Shown here: piece after piece, positions 38,845 to 50,538 of the stretch | Position numbering within the stretch: position 1 is the first letter of the stretch | Layout of the letters: each line of letters opens with the position of its first letter | Assembly: GCF_022267515.1 (NCBI RefSeq) | Contig: NZ_JAKFGB010000012.1 | Span: 496,001-560,000 of the forward strand | DNA from: Rubinisphaera margarita | GTDB taxonomy: Bacteria; Planctomycetota; Planctomycetia; Planctomycetales; Planctomycetaceae | DNA length: 64,000 nt | Direction: 5' to 3' | The notes under the pieces: model-generated | Told to the model about the DNA's origin: nothing | Seen by the model: only the letters and a program-made list of their open reading frames with translations | Databases searched by the model: none | Made by a program: the position numbers and the translations under genes

Positions 38845-39948
38845 ATGAACAACCTCGCCGTCGAACGATGTGAAGTTTCTGAGACCACAGCAACTTCTCC
38901 GTCGAAACATGATTCCCTGCTGCGTGGACTGGTGATTCCCGCGTGTCCACTTGCGTTGACAGCCGAGCGGCAACTCAACGAGCAGCGTCAACGGGCGCTC
39001 ATTCGCTATTACGCGGAGGCGGGGGCAGGCGGGCTGGCGATCTGTGTTCATACCACCCAGTTCGAAGTGCGCGATCCTGCCATCGGACTGTATCAGCCGC
39101 TCCTTGAAGTCGTCGCCGATGAACTGAATCAACTCGAAGCGACTTCCGGACGCTCCTTTTACCGCGTCGCCGGGGTGTGCGGCCTCACTTCTCAGGCTCT
39201 GGCTGAGGCACAGTCCGCTGCGGACCTCGGTTACGATGCCGCCCTGCTCAACCTGGGTGGACTGAAGGGGCAGAGTGTCGAAGAACTGTTGAACCATTGT
39301 CGGACCATCGCCAGCACAATTCCGATCTTCGGGTTCTACCTGCAGGAAGCATGTGGCGGACGTCCCCTGCCCTTCGAATTCTGGAAAGGGCTCTGCGAAC
39401 TTCCTGAACTCGTGGGGATCAAGATTGCCTGCTTCAATCGCTATCAGACACTCGATGTGCTTCGAGCGGTCGCAGCTTCGGGCCGGGACGATATCGCTCT
39501 CTATACCGGGAACGATGATAATATCGTCGCTGATCTGCTGACCCCTTATCGCTTCGAGATCGACGGGCGGCTGGTCGAACTGCAGATTACCGGAGGACTG
39601 CTCGGTCAATGGGCGGTCTGGACACGGCGGGCAGTCGAGTTGTTGAATCGCTGCCGAGTGATCCGGGAGTCGGGGATGCCGATACCTCGCGATTTGCTGC
39701 GCCTGGGCGCGGAACTCACCGATGCCAATCAGGCCATTTTCGACGCCACTCATGGCTTTCAGGGATGCGTACCCGGCATTCACTATGTACTCGTCCGGCA
39801 GGGATTGCTCGAAGGAAACTGGCTGCTTGACCCGGATGCCGGGTTGAGTCCGGGGCAGGCCGGAGAGATCGAACGGATCTGTCATGGGTATGCTCATCTG
39901 TCGGACGATAACTTCGTTCGCGGTCGACTCGACGACTGGCTCGTTTGA
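38845..39948 (+). CDS. DapA-family (dihydrodipicolinate synthase-like) aldolase or lyase
   Basis: 367 residues with TIM-barrel features of the DapA/NanA superfamily: GLVIPACPLALTAERQLNEQ, AGAGGLAICVHTTQF, a tyrosine (IFGFYLQEA) in the position of the catalytic Tyr, and the Schiff-base lysine in LVGIKIACFNRYQT. Longer than classical DapA (about 290) because of an N-terminal extension and altered C-terminal part, so it is probably not the lysine-pathway enzyme; a sugar-acid or hydroxyproline-type aldolase is more likely. An NAD-dependent epimerase-like gene follows after 24 bp, so the pair is probably an operon. CCACGT and ACGTGG form an inverted repeat at 38750-38769 upstream. Confidence 0.82.
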   Translation: MNNLAVERCEVSETTATSPSKHDSLLRGLVIPACPLALTAERQLNEQRQRALIRYYAEAGAGGLAICVHTTQFEVRDPAIGLYQPLLEVVADELNQLEATSGRSFYRVAGVCGLTSQALAEAQSAADLGYDAALLNLGGLKGQSVEELLNHCRTIASTIPIFGFYLQEACGGRPLPFEFWKGLCELPELVGIKIACFNRYQTLDVLRAVAASGRDDIALYTGNDDNIVADLLTPYRFEIDGRLVELQITGGLLGQWAVWTRRAVELLNRCRVIRESGMPIPRDLLRLGAELTDANQAIFDATHGFQGCVPGIHYVLVRQGLLEGNWLLDPDAGLSPGQAGEIERICHGYAHLSDDNFVRGRLDDWLV

Positions 39949-39972
39949 GCTCCACACGTACAGGCAACGACC

Positions 39973-41001
39973 ATGGTGAATCCTTTCCACGATGCTGAAG
40001 AACTGGACGAGTTCATCACTCGTCCCACGCCACGAGTGATCGACACACTCTCGACTGCTCCCGAACATTTCGCTGTTCTCGGGGCGGGTGGCAAGATGGG
40101 TTATCACGTGACTCGGATGTTGAGCCGAGCCTTACAGGCCGCCGGGCGTAGCGATCGAATCTATGCGGTCTCGCGATTCGGCGATGAAGCAGCTCGCCAG
40201 CGTTTCGAAGAATCTGGCGTTGAGACCATCAGTGCCGATCTCACCGAACGATCCGAAGTCGACGGTCTGCCCGACGCGGGAAATGTGATTTTTCTCGCCG
40301 GGATCAAGTTCGGGACCAGCAACGATCCTGATCTGCTTCAACGATTCAACATTCTGATGCCGGCGCTGGTCGCCGAACGCTTCCGCGCGTCACGGATCAC
40401 GGCGCTCTCCACCGGGAATGTTTACTCCTACGTTCACAACGAATCCGGCGGCGCTACGGAGAAAGATCCAGCGGAACCGGTCGGCGAGTATGGCAAGTCC
40501 TGTCTCGGTCGCGAGCAGGCGTTCGTCAATGCTTCGCAGAAGTTTGGAACGCCCTGCTGTATTCTCAGGCTCAACTACTCGGTGGCGCTGCGATACGGTG
40601 TGCCAACTGATATCGGCGTAAAGATTCGAACAGGACAACCGGTGGACCTGGAGATGGGGTACGTCAACCTCATCTGGCAGGGAGACGCGGTCGATCACAT
40701 CCTGCAGTCCCTGAGCCATGCGACTTCGCCGGCACAGATTCTGAATATCACCGGACGGGAGACGATCAGCGTGCGCTGGCTCGCCGAGCAGTTCGCCAGA
40801 CGCTTCAACGTCACGCCACAATTTTCGGGAGCAGAAGCCGAGAACGCTCTATTGAGCAACGCCAGCCGGTCGCACGAGCTCTTCGGTTCACCGCGGGTGC
40901 GTGTCAATGACATCGTCGACTGGACGGCTGCGTGGATCGAAGCGGACCAGGAACTGCTCAACAAGCCGACGCACTTCGAAACCCGCTCGGGGGCCTTCTG
41001 A
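39973..41001 (+). CDS. NAD(P)-dependent epimerase/dehydratase-like protein
   Basis: 342 residues. A Rossmann fold is visible (FAVLGAGGKMGYHVTRMLSR); the GxGGxMG pattern differs slightly from the usual GxxGxxG of extended SDRs. ITALSTGNVYSYVHNESGGA, then the conserved Tyr/Lys-type region EYGKSCLGREQAFV, support an SDR-like sugar or acid oxidoreductase. The protein is cytoplasmic. It follows the DapA-like gene by 24 bp, so the two probably act in one catabolic path. The exact substrate is unknown. Confidence 0.8.
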   Translation: MVNPFHDAEELDEFITRPTPRVIDTLSTAPEHFAVLGAGGKMGYHVTRMLSRALQAAGRSDRIYAVSRFGDEAARQRFEESGVETISADLTERSEVDGLPDAGNVIFLAGIKFGTSNDPDLLQRFNILMPALVAERFRASRITALSTGNVYSYVHNESGGATEKDPAEPVGEYGKSCLGREQAFVNASQKFGTPCCILRLNYSVALRYGVPTDIGVKIRTGQPVDLEMGYVNLIWQGDAVDHILQSLSHATSPAQILNITGRETISVRWLAEQFARRFNVTPQFSGAEAENALLSNASRSHELFGSPRVRVNDIVDWTAAWIEADQELLNKPTHFETRSGAF

Positions 41002-41054
41002 TCCGACCACCCAAGTAGATTCCACGGCCCGGTGAACCGCCCGGCGGGCATTGG

Positions 41055-44195
<3,141 letters not shown>

Positions 44196-44267
44196 GGAAC
44201 TCTCAGTGGGGTAGGTGCGCGTGTGGAGAGGAGGTGAACTTTAATGACGGGACGCTGTCGGGCGTCA

Positions 44268-45602
44268 TCAGTTCGAGAGGACGGTCACTTTCTGTCCGTC
44301 GGTGAATCGCTTCAGATGAGCGTCGATAACGCGCTGGCCCGGTTCGAGGCCAGATCGAACTTCGATCGCCGAGCCGTTATCAAGTCCGGTTGTTACGGCC
44401 ACCACGGAAACGGTGTCGTCGGCAGAGATAGCGTAGACAAAGGCGTCGCCTGTGTCGCTGAAGCGAACAGCCCGGGCGGGCAGCATATTCGCCGCCACCT
44501 TCTTGTTAAGCGAGATCGTCGCCTGTCCGAACATGCCCGGGAGGAGCTTTCCCTCTGAGTTATCGAGTTCCGCTTCGACGAGCATCGTGCGGGTACTGGG
44601 ATCAAGACTTCCAGTCAGCCGCGTGACTTCCGCCGTGATTGGTGTTTCTGCGGGGAATGAAGGAAGTGACAATTCGACTGAGTCTCCCCGGCTGACGAGA
44701 GCGGCATCGATCTCGGGAACTGGAATCTGAACGCGAACTTTGTCGATTTGGCTGATGACGAAGAACGGCTCACCCTTTCCGACTTCGCTGGCCTCACGAA
44801 CGAGATCTCCCGGATCGACCGAGCGTCGGGTCACAATGCCGGAGAACGGTGCTTTGATGGTGGCATAACCAACCAGGACCTCGAGTTGTTCGAGTTCCCG
44901 TTCCGCTACGGAGGTTTCCGCTTTGGCGGCTTCCAGATCAGCCTGAGCCGAAGCGAGTTTTGCATTTGCGACAGTGACTTCCGCCTGAGCCGATTGAATG
45001 GCTGAGTTGACCGCGTCGAGCCGGGCGAGTTCAGCATCCCGTCGCTGGCGAACTTCATCGAGCACGCGACTTTCGAGCGACTGACGCTGAACGAGATCCT
45101 GGGTCCGGCTGAACTCCGACTCCGCTGCGGCCAGAGAAGCCTCGACACTGCTCATTTCCGAGCGAGCCTGTTGCGCCCCGGCTTCGGCGGCCTGGATGTT
45201 GGCTCGGGCCAGTTCGATACCGGCTTCGGCTCGTTTCTCTTCAGAACGCCGCCGGACGATACCGGCTTCGAGCACTTCGCGCTGCTTCTCGAGTTCCGGC
45301 ACGTCAATGATTATCAGAGTCGATCCGGATTCGACGAAGTCGCCGATGTCGGCTGTGACTTCTTTGACGTAGCCAGTCGTCCGGGCGCGGATCTCCGCTT
45401 CGTAAAACGGATGGACGGTTGCCGGTTGAGTCGACGTCCGCTGAATCTCCTCCTGAACGAGAGTCACCGGTTGAACTGCGATCAGTTTCTGTTCGATTTT
45501 CTTCGTTGTCTGCGACTGAACCTGCGAGCAGCCCGAGGTCAGCAGGACGGGAGGAACGCACAGCAGGCTGAGCGTGAGGAATTGAGCAATTCTGGGTCTC
45601 AT
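44268..45602 (-). CDS. RND efflux periplasmic adaptor (membrane-fusion) lipoprotein
   Basis: 444 residues beginning with a lipoprotein signal (MRPRIAQFLTLSLLCVPPVL and LTSGCSQ; Cys about residue 25 at an LTSGC lipobox). Domains: biotinyl-lipoyl half-motif (EAEIRARTTGYVKEVTADIG), a long coiled-coil hairpin (about 105-240), lipoyl second half (TIKAPFSGIVTRRSVDPGDL) and beta-barrel part. It bridges an inner-membrane RND pump and an outer-membrane channel. It precedes the permease gene (72 bp apart, same strand) and is divergent from the TolC-like gene, so the three form a likely tripartite pump. Confidence 0.93.
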   Translation of the reverse strand: MRPRIAQFLTLSLLCVPPVLLTSGCSQVQSQTTKKIEQKLIAVQPVTLVQEEIQRTSTQPATVHPFYEAEIRARTTGYVKEVTADIGDFVESGSTLIIIDVPELEKQREVLEAGIVRRRSEEKRAEAGIELARANIQAAEAGAQQARSEMSSVEASLAAAESEFSRTQDLVQRQSLESRVLDEVRQRRDAELARLDAVNSAIQSAQAEVTVANAKLASAQADLEAAKAETSVAERELEQLEVLVGYATIKAPFSGIVTRRSVDPGDLVREASEVGKGEPFFVISQIDKVRVQIPVPEIDAALVSRGDSVELSLPSFPAETPITAEVTRLTGSLDPSTRTMLVEAELDNSEGKLLPGMFGQATISLNKKVAANMLPARAVRFSDTGDAFVYAISADDTVSVVAVTTGLDNGSAIEVRSGLEPGQRVIDAHLKRFTDGQKVTVLSN

Positions 45603-45791
45603 GCGGTCTTCTCTTGCTTTCTACGGCGGGCAACCCGCAGGGGCTCCGCGGGCTTCCCGGCTTAACCAGTCTCGCCAGCCAGTATAGTCCGCAAGTCTGC
45701 GTGGAGCGATTGGATAGCGATCGAAACTTACGAATTCAAAGGCTCCTTCGTTGCTGATGCGAGGCGGGACGGCCGAATAAATCCTTACAGA

Positions 45792-45817
45792 TGATTCCGT
45801 CGACAAATTCGGAATCA
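45792..45817. promoter_or_regulatory. Candidate operator in the divergent efflux promoter region
   Basis: A perfect 8-bp inverted repeat, TGATTCCG and CGGAATCA with a 10-bp spacer, lies 36-61 bp upstream of the TolC-like start and 190 bp from the adaptor start. It could bind a repressor, but no regulator gene is beside the pump. Confidence 0.35.
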
Positions 45818-45852
45818 CAGGAGTGATCGATCCAGGGAGAGGATTTAGCTCA

Positions 45853-47712
45853 ATGCGTTTGAAAATGTATTCTCTTGCGGTCTGCTGCGCCCTCGGATGT
45901 GCCGGCAATCGCGGCCTGGTGGAAAATGCTGGTCCAGCTCCTGTGGGAGCTCCGGGACGGGCGAATCTGGACGTGGCGATCGAGTCCCCGTGGAAGTCGA
46001 ACCTTGCACTGAATCAGCGGAGTTCGATGATCGCGTCTCCGAAACGGAATCGGACTCGCCTGTCGGTCCACGCTCCTCAAAGCGTCGTTGAAGCAAACTC
46101 GCCTGAGACTTCACCGATACAGCCCGTGGGGCATGAGTTGGAGACTTCCGCCGCAGCTCTGCAGGAAGGGCAGCTGACGATTAATGGGAAGACCTACCGC
46201 GTTCAGCTGATCGAAGAGGGAACGAAGAATGAGGGAGCCGTCACATTGGCTGGCGGAGCCGATCTGCGACCGATCGAGGAGCTCGCTCCCCTGCCCGGTC
46301 CGATTGCCGAGGGAAGCCGTCCACTTGAGAGGACGCCGCAGCCCTGCCCGCTGCCTCACCATCGAGACGATGTCATCACGATGAACCTGCCGACCGCCCT
46401 GTCGATGGTCGGCGGTCAGCACCCGGCCGTCGGATTCGCGCAGTGGCGAGTTCAGGAAGCCTATGCAAGACTCGAACAGGCCAATGTCCTCTGGCTGCCG
46501 TCGATTCAACCGGGGTTGAGTTTTCACAAGCACGATGGCAACTATCAAGCCAGCGACGGAACGATTGTTGACGTGAATCGCAATTCGTTTCAGTACGGTT
46601 TGGGAGCCGGAGCCACTGGTGCGGGAACGACGCCGCGACCCGGTATCGTGGCTCAGTTTGAACTCGCCGATGCGATCTTCCAGCCTGATGTCGCCCGGAA
46701 AACGGCCTGGGCTCGTGGTCATGCGGCCAATGGAGTGATGAACGAGCAGTTGTTGATCGTTTCGCTCGCTTACCTCGAACTGCTCGATGCCGAGCAGGAT
46801 CTGCGGATTGTTGAAGAGTCGCTGGCAAGGACCGCGACGTTGTCCAAGCTGACTGGCGACTACGCCGTGACCGGTCAGGGATTGCAGGCGGACGCCGATC
46901 GCCTGCAGACAGAAATGCGACTGGTTGAGAACCGGCTGGCGTCCGCGCGTGAACGGGCCGATGTGGCGTCCGCACGACTCGCGCAGGCACTCAGCATCGA
47001 TGGATGTCAGCGGATCGTCCCGCTCGATCCAACCGTAATTCCGATTGAGCTTGTCTCCTGCGAGCTCGACAAGGGATGCCTGATTGGAACCGGATTGTCG
47101 AATCGGCCCGAGTTGAAAGAGGCTCAGGCGCTGGTTTCAGCGGCTTGGGAAGAATACCGTCGGCAGAAGTATTCGCCATTCATTCCGAGCGTGCTGCTGG
47201 GACTCAGCACCGGCGGATTCGGCGGGGGACTCGGCAATACGCTGGGAAATGTCGACGACCGTTATGACTTCGATGCCATGCTGACCTGGGAAGTGCGAAA
47301 CCTGGGATTTGGCGAAGGGGCGGCTCGTCGGCAGTCGGAAGCTCAGATTCAACAGGCAAAATTCGAGAAGGTTCGCGTGCTTGACCAGATCGCCCGGGAG
47401 GTCTCGGAAGCTCACTCTCAGGTCATTCATCGTTCGGCTCGGATTGGCATCACCGAGCAGGCCGTCCGAAGTGCCGAAGACTCTTATCGCCTGAACCTCA
47501 GCCGCATCCGCGATGGTCAGGGATTGCCGCTTGAGGTGCTCCAGTCGGTCCGGGCTCTCGAAGATGCCCGCCGGGCCTATCTGGTTTCGATCATTGAATA
47601 CAACGAAGCTCAGTTCCGACTGCAATGGGCGCTCGGCTGGCCGGTCGATGTGGCCATGGCCTCGATGCCGAGTTGTCCGCCGGTCTTGGAACCTGAGTTT
47701 CTCAACCGATAG
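45853..47712 (+). CDS. TolC-family outer-membrane efflux protein
   Basis: 619 residues from the ATG at 45853, preceded by GAGAGGA; an in-frame ATG at 45823 is less likely because the signal segment (MRLKMYSLAVCCALGCAGNR) starts at 45853. A possible lipidation site (ALGC) is present but not perfect. After a low-complexity linker come the two TolC-type repeats: helical hairpins rich in Ala/Glu/Gln (VQEAYARLEQANVLWLPSIQ; VIHRSARIGITEQAVRSAED) and the beta-barrel segments between them. It would form the outer-membrane duct for the divergent RND pump. The linker of about 180 residues before the first repeat is long for the family. Confidence 0.88.
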   Translation: MRLKMYSLAVCCALGCAGNRGLVENAGPAPVGAPGRANLDVAIESPWKSNLALNQRSSMIASPKRNRTRLSVHAPQSVVEANSPETSPIQPVGHELETSAAALQEGQLTINGKTYRVQLIEEGTKNEGAVTLAGGADLRPIEELAPLPGPIAEGSRPLERTPQPCPLPHHRDDVITMNLPTALSMVGGQHPAVGFAQWRVQEAYARLEQANVLWLPSIQPGLSFHKHDGNYQASDGTIVDVNRNSFQYGLGAGATGAGTTPRPGIVAQFELADAIFQPDVARKTAWARGHAANGVMNEQLLIVSLAYLELLDAEQDLRIVEESLARTATLSKLTGDYAVTGQGLQADADRLQTEMRLVENRLASARERADVASARLAQALSIDGCQRIVPLDPTVIPIELVSCELDKGCLIGTGLSNRPELKEAQALVSAAWEEYRRQKYSPFIPSVLLGLSTGGFGGGLGNTLGNVDDRYDFDAMLTWEVRNLGFGEGAARRQSEAQIQQAKFEKVRVLDQIAREVSEAHSQVIHRSARIGITEQAVRSAEDSYRLNLSRIRDGQGLPLEVLQSVRALEDARRAYLVSIIEYNEAQFRLQWALGWPVDVAMASMPSCPPVLEPEFLNR

Positions 47713-47721
47713 GTCGCCTGT

Positions 47722-49515
47722 TCAGGAATAGCCGAGTCGGGTTCGAATTGGCCCGAGCACTTCTTCGGCAATACTCAGAACCTCGGGCGTGAAGTATTCG
47801 GACTCCCGCCAGACGCCGGCCTTCCCTTTGCGACGGAACTTCCCAGGTCCAGTTTCCACCTGACGGTCGAAGCGATGCGCATCGGCAACCTGGCTGGCCG
47901 CTTCGGGGTCGACTTCGATTCCAACCAGCTGACCGCAGCGAATCAGGTTGGGGGCGGCTTCTGTCAGCAGGTCTTCGTAATTGAGTCGAAGTCGTTGCAG
48001 TTCAGGAAAGGATTCGTACGCTTCGGCCGCAGCCAGAGCCGAGCTTCTGATATGCTCGCAGGTTCGGCGAACCGATCGTTCGGAAAGCCATTCATCGTTC
48101 TGACCGAACTGTTCGTTCCAGCTTCCGGGGGCCTGGAGGTCCAGGTAAGAGTCGAGGGTATCGAAGGGATCGCGGGCCAGAAAGATGAGCTTGCCGGCCG
48201 GAAACAGCGTTCGGATCCACGGGTAAAGTTCCGGCGTATTGACCTCCTTGATCACCAGTGCCTGCCTACCGAATGTCGGATATCGTTCCTGGACCATATT
48301 GAAGAAGAGGTCCCGGACTCCGCTGATCCATGTCTTCTGGTACCGGCGGGAGTAGAAAGAAGCCGGGCGGTCGAGTTCCTCAGGACGATCGGCCAGATAG
48401 CGAAAGATGCGACCGAAGTAGGGTTCGTGCCAGCGTCTGATCTTCGGCAGGTCTCCCAGCATCTCCGCCAGCCAGGTCGAACCACTTCGTCCATAGCCGA
48501 TCACCCATGCGAGCCGGTCTTCTCGCTGCGAGACCATGTTGTCCGCTTCGGTTAGATCCTTAAGAACTTCACAGAGTCGACTGGCTCGATGATGGTACAG
48601 GTGTCCCTGAAGGGTCACGTCCCGTGCCCGTCGAACCTTTTCGGTTCTGCCCGTGGAATCGCCGAGCGCTTCCTGCAGGCGTTCGGTCGCCTGTTCGAAG
48701 TTCTGGAATTGATAGACCGAATCGCCGAAGAGCCGGTCAACGTCTTTGCGATGCGGGCCCGACAGCAGCGCGCAGTGTCCGTATCCGGTGACTTCAAAGA
48801 CGCGAGGGGACGGCGAGACTGCTGCGTGTTGTGACTCGCGAAACAGATTGAGAGTGACGCGCGATTCCGCATAGAGCTCCCACTTCTCGGCCGCCTCAAT
48901 CGTCCGCGATCGCAGTTCGACATTGTTGAACTGCTTGAACTCCGCCATGTCCGTCGTGAACTTTCCGGCAATGACCATGCGGAGATTTTGCTCGTGACAG
49001 AAGTGGGCCATCTGTTTCAGAAATGGCAGACGATCCTCAAAGACGGTTCCAAGAAAGCTCAGGTCATATGTGGGAGATGGCGACGGAGGCAACGGTGGCG
49101 GGGGAAGCGTTGCGGTCGGCAGATAAAACCGTAGTTCTTCGGCCGAGCGTCGTTCATTGCTGAAACGATACTGATAGAGCGAGTCGGATGCTCCCATCTC
49201 TTCATAGGGATCGTCGGTCGCGACGAGGACCGTGGGGATTCCGGCTTTTCGAATGGAGAGCGGGACCCGTCCTCGCTCGCCACGGAAGTAGAGTCCGTCG
49301 ATGAAGATCACACAGTCGATGCCGAGATTCACATCGAGCGCGGTGCCGATGATCTCGGCACACACCGTCTCAATGCTCAGTACTTTGAGCATGGAAAAGG
49401 TGGGGTAAGGAACGACGTTAATACCGGCGACCTGCAGGCCGGTGCGGTAACCGTCCCAGACATCGCGGGTCGAAAAATTTGCGGACCCCGAGACCAGCAG
49501 CACCTTTCTGATCAA
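47722..49515 (-). CDS. CgeB-like glycosyltransferase fused to a sulfotransferase
   Basis: 597 residues from a TTG at 49515 with GGAAGGA eight bases upstream. Residues 1-330 resemble CgeB/GT-B-type proteins: IDCVIFIDGLYFRGERG, VATDDPYEEMG, TYDLSFLGTVFEDRLPFL, SPRVFEVTGYGHCALLSGP. A Pro-rich stretch at 138-148 interrupts it. Residues 335-597 are a PAPS-dependent sulfotransferase with the 5'-phosphosulfate loop VIGYGRSGSTWLAEML and 3'-phosphate motif LIFLARDPFDTLDSYL. One protein may therefore make and sulfate a glycan, probably for the cell surface. The converging TolC-like gene ends 9 bp away. The acceptor is unknown, and the glycosyltransferase activity is an inference. Confidence 0.85.
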   Translation of the reverse strand: MIRKVLLVSGSANFSTRDVWDGYRTGLQVAGINVVPYPTFSMLKVLSIETVCAEIIGTALDVNLGIDCVIFIDGLYFRGERGRVPLSIRKAGIPTVLVATDDPYEEMGASDSLYQYRFSNERRSAEELRFYLPTATLPPPPLPPSPSPTYDLSFLGTVFEDRLPFLKQMAHFCHEQNLRMVIAGKFTTDMAEFKQFNNVELRSRTIEAAEKWELYAESRVTLNLFRESQHAAVSPSPRVFEVTGYGHCALLSGPHRKDVDRLFGDSVYQFQNFEQATERLQEALGDSTGRTEKVRRARDVTLQGHLYHHRASRLCEVLKDLTEADNMVSQREDRLAWVIGYGRSGSTWLAEMLGDLPKIRRWHEPYFGRIFRYLADRPEELDRPASFYSRRYQKTWISGVRDLFFNMVQERYPTFGRQALVIKEVNTPELYPWIRTLFPAGKLIFLARDPFDTLDSYLDLQAPGSWNEQFGQNDEWLSERSVRRTCEHIRSSALAAAEAYESFPELQRLRLNYEDLLTEAAPNLIRCGQLVGIEVDPEAASQVADAHRFDRQVETGPGKFRRKGKAGVWRESEYFTPEVLSIAEEVLGPIRTRLGYS

Positions 49516-49576
49516 TGCTACGTCCTTCCGACAGCAGAATTCATTATAAGCCTGTCGCCAGTTGAATCCTCACAGA

Positions 49577-49756
49577 TCATGAGTAGCCGTAGATTGTGTG
49601 ACTGCCGTCGTTGATGAACGTGGCTCCCGGAGCATGCGGATCCTGATTGGCCATGGCATCAGTTCTGGCGACCAGCCCACTGGCGGCAACGGTTACTGCT
49701 GTGGAATAGACCAGAAACTCTCGGCGTGACAGGTGGTTATCCGACTCTTCTGACAT
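49577..49756 (-). CDS. 59-residue protein with a twin-arginine (Tat) signal
   Basis: Start ATG at 49756, preceded by AGGAG eight bases upstream, an excellent ribosome binding site. The first half is a textbook Tat signal: SRREFLVYSTAVTVAASG, with an Ala-x-Ala-like end (ARTDAMA). Cleavage would leave only about 22 residues (NQDPHAPGATFINDGSHTIY and GYS). The stop (TGA at 49577-49579) is in frame with no frameshift visible. It lies 26 bp downstream of the duplicated-domain gene on the same strand, so both are likely one operon. It could be a secreted peptide, a chaperone-type partner or the stub of a longer gene. I do not recognise a family. Confidence 0.7.
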   Translation of the reverse strand: MSEESDNHLSRREFLVYSTAVTVAASGLVARTDAMANQDPHAPGATFINDGSHTIYGYS

Positions 49757-49782
49757 TCTGAGGTCTCCTGCGAAATCAATAC

Positions 49783-50376
49783 CTATTCAGAGCCAAGGTA
49801 ATCGTAGATGCCTTCGATGCTGTCGCCGTTGTTCTGGCGATAGATCCAGATCTGATCGATATCCTGGGCCGCTCCTGACTTTCTGGCGATCAGGTCGATC
49901 GACTGTCCTTCCTTAACGGTCACCAGCTCGACCGGTGCAGCAGCTCCATCGGCGCTCCGTTTGGCTTTCAGGTCAAAGGGCTTTTTGCCGGAATTGAAGA
50001 TGCGGTAGATGTTCTTGCTCTCGTTGTTCCTCAGATCGATAATGAGAAACTCCCCAGTGGGGCCGGGACGTTCGGTATTGAAGCGGCCGGAGCGAACCTC
50101 GCGGGAATCGGAAAGCTGATCGTAGATCCCCGCGAATTCATCGGTATCAGCAGCGCCAGCGGGCGCCTTGATCTTGACGACACCCTGGCAGGAGATATCG
50201 AGGGCATAGCGTGGATGCACCGTGGTGATCGTGTCGTTGTTCACGACGACTTCAAAAGGATGAATGCCGGAGTTGAAGATCCGGTACATCGCCTCACTCC
50301 TGGCGCCGAGAACAATCCGATGGCCCGTGGCCGCGTCGGATTTCTTAAAGCTGAACCTTCCACTTCGAATAGACAT
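49783..50376 (-). CDS. Hypothetical protein built from an internal tandem duplication
   Basis: 197 residues from the ATG at 50376, with GAGGG eight bases upstream. Two halves of about 95 residues align by eye: SIRSGRF ... MYRIFNSGIHPFEVVVNND ... FAGIYDQL and EVRSGRF ... IYRIFNSGKKPFDLKAKRS ... IEGIYDYL. Each half looks like a small beta-sandwich. There is no signal peptide or membrane segment, so it is cytoplasmic unless carried by its neighbour. It is followed after 26 bp by the Tat micro-protein gene. A promoter-like element lies about 103 bp upstream. No known family recognised; a binding role is conceivable. Confidence 0.75.
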   Translation of the reverse strand: MSIRSGRFSFKKSDAATGHRIVLGARSEAMYRIFNSGIHPFEVVVNNDTITTVHPRYALDISCQGVVKIKAPAGAADTDEFAGIYDQLSDSREVRSGRFNTERPGPTGEFLIIDLRNNESKNIYRIFNSGKKPFDLKAKRSADGAAAPVELVTVKEGQSIDLIARKSGAAQDIDQIWIYRQNNGDSIEGIYDYLGSE

Positions 50377-50478
50377 ACTTTGGCCCTCAGGTCTTGTCGC
50401 TGGACGGGATGAAAAGTGACGTGAAGCCGTAGACTTTCGCGGGTGGAACGAAGAGAGACTTGGGTTCCACTGGGGATG

Positions 50479-50507
50479 AGCCTAGCTGTGCGGCCAGGCA
50501 AGGTCAA
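50479..50507 (-). promoter_or_regulatory. Candidate sigma70 promoter of the duplicated-domain gene
   Basis: On the minus strand TTGACC (50502-50507) and TAGGCT (50479-50484) are 17 bp apart; the -35 matches 5 of 6 bases, the -10 only 3 of 6. It would give a leader of about 95 bases before the ATG at 50376 and serve the Tat micro-protein as well. Confidence 0.4.
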
Positions 50508-50538
50508 GAATCAATCTGTACAAAGTTGAGGTGGCCTT

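Noticed and set aside
38677..40107. A 476-codon minus-strand frame over the DapA-like gene
   Set aside because: The plus-strand protein has lyase motifs; the antisense frame has no recognisable pattern and crosses a gene boundary.
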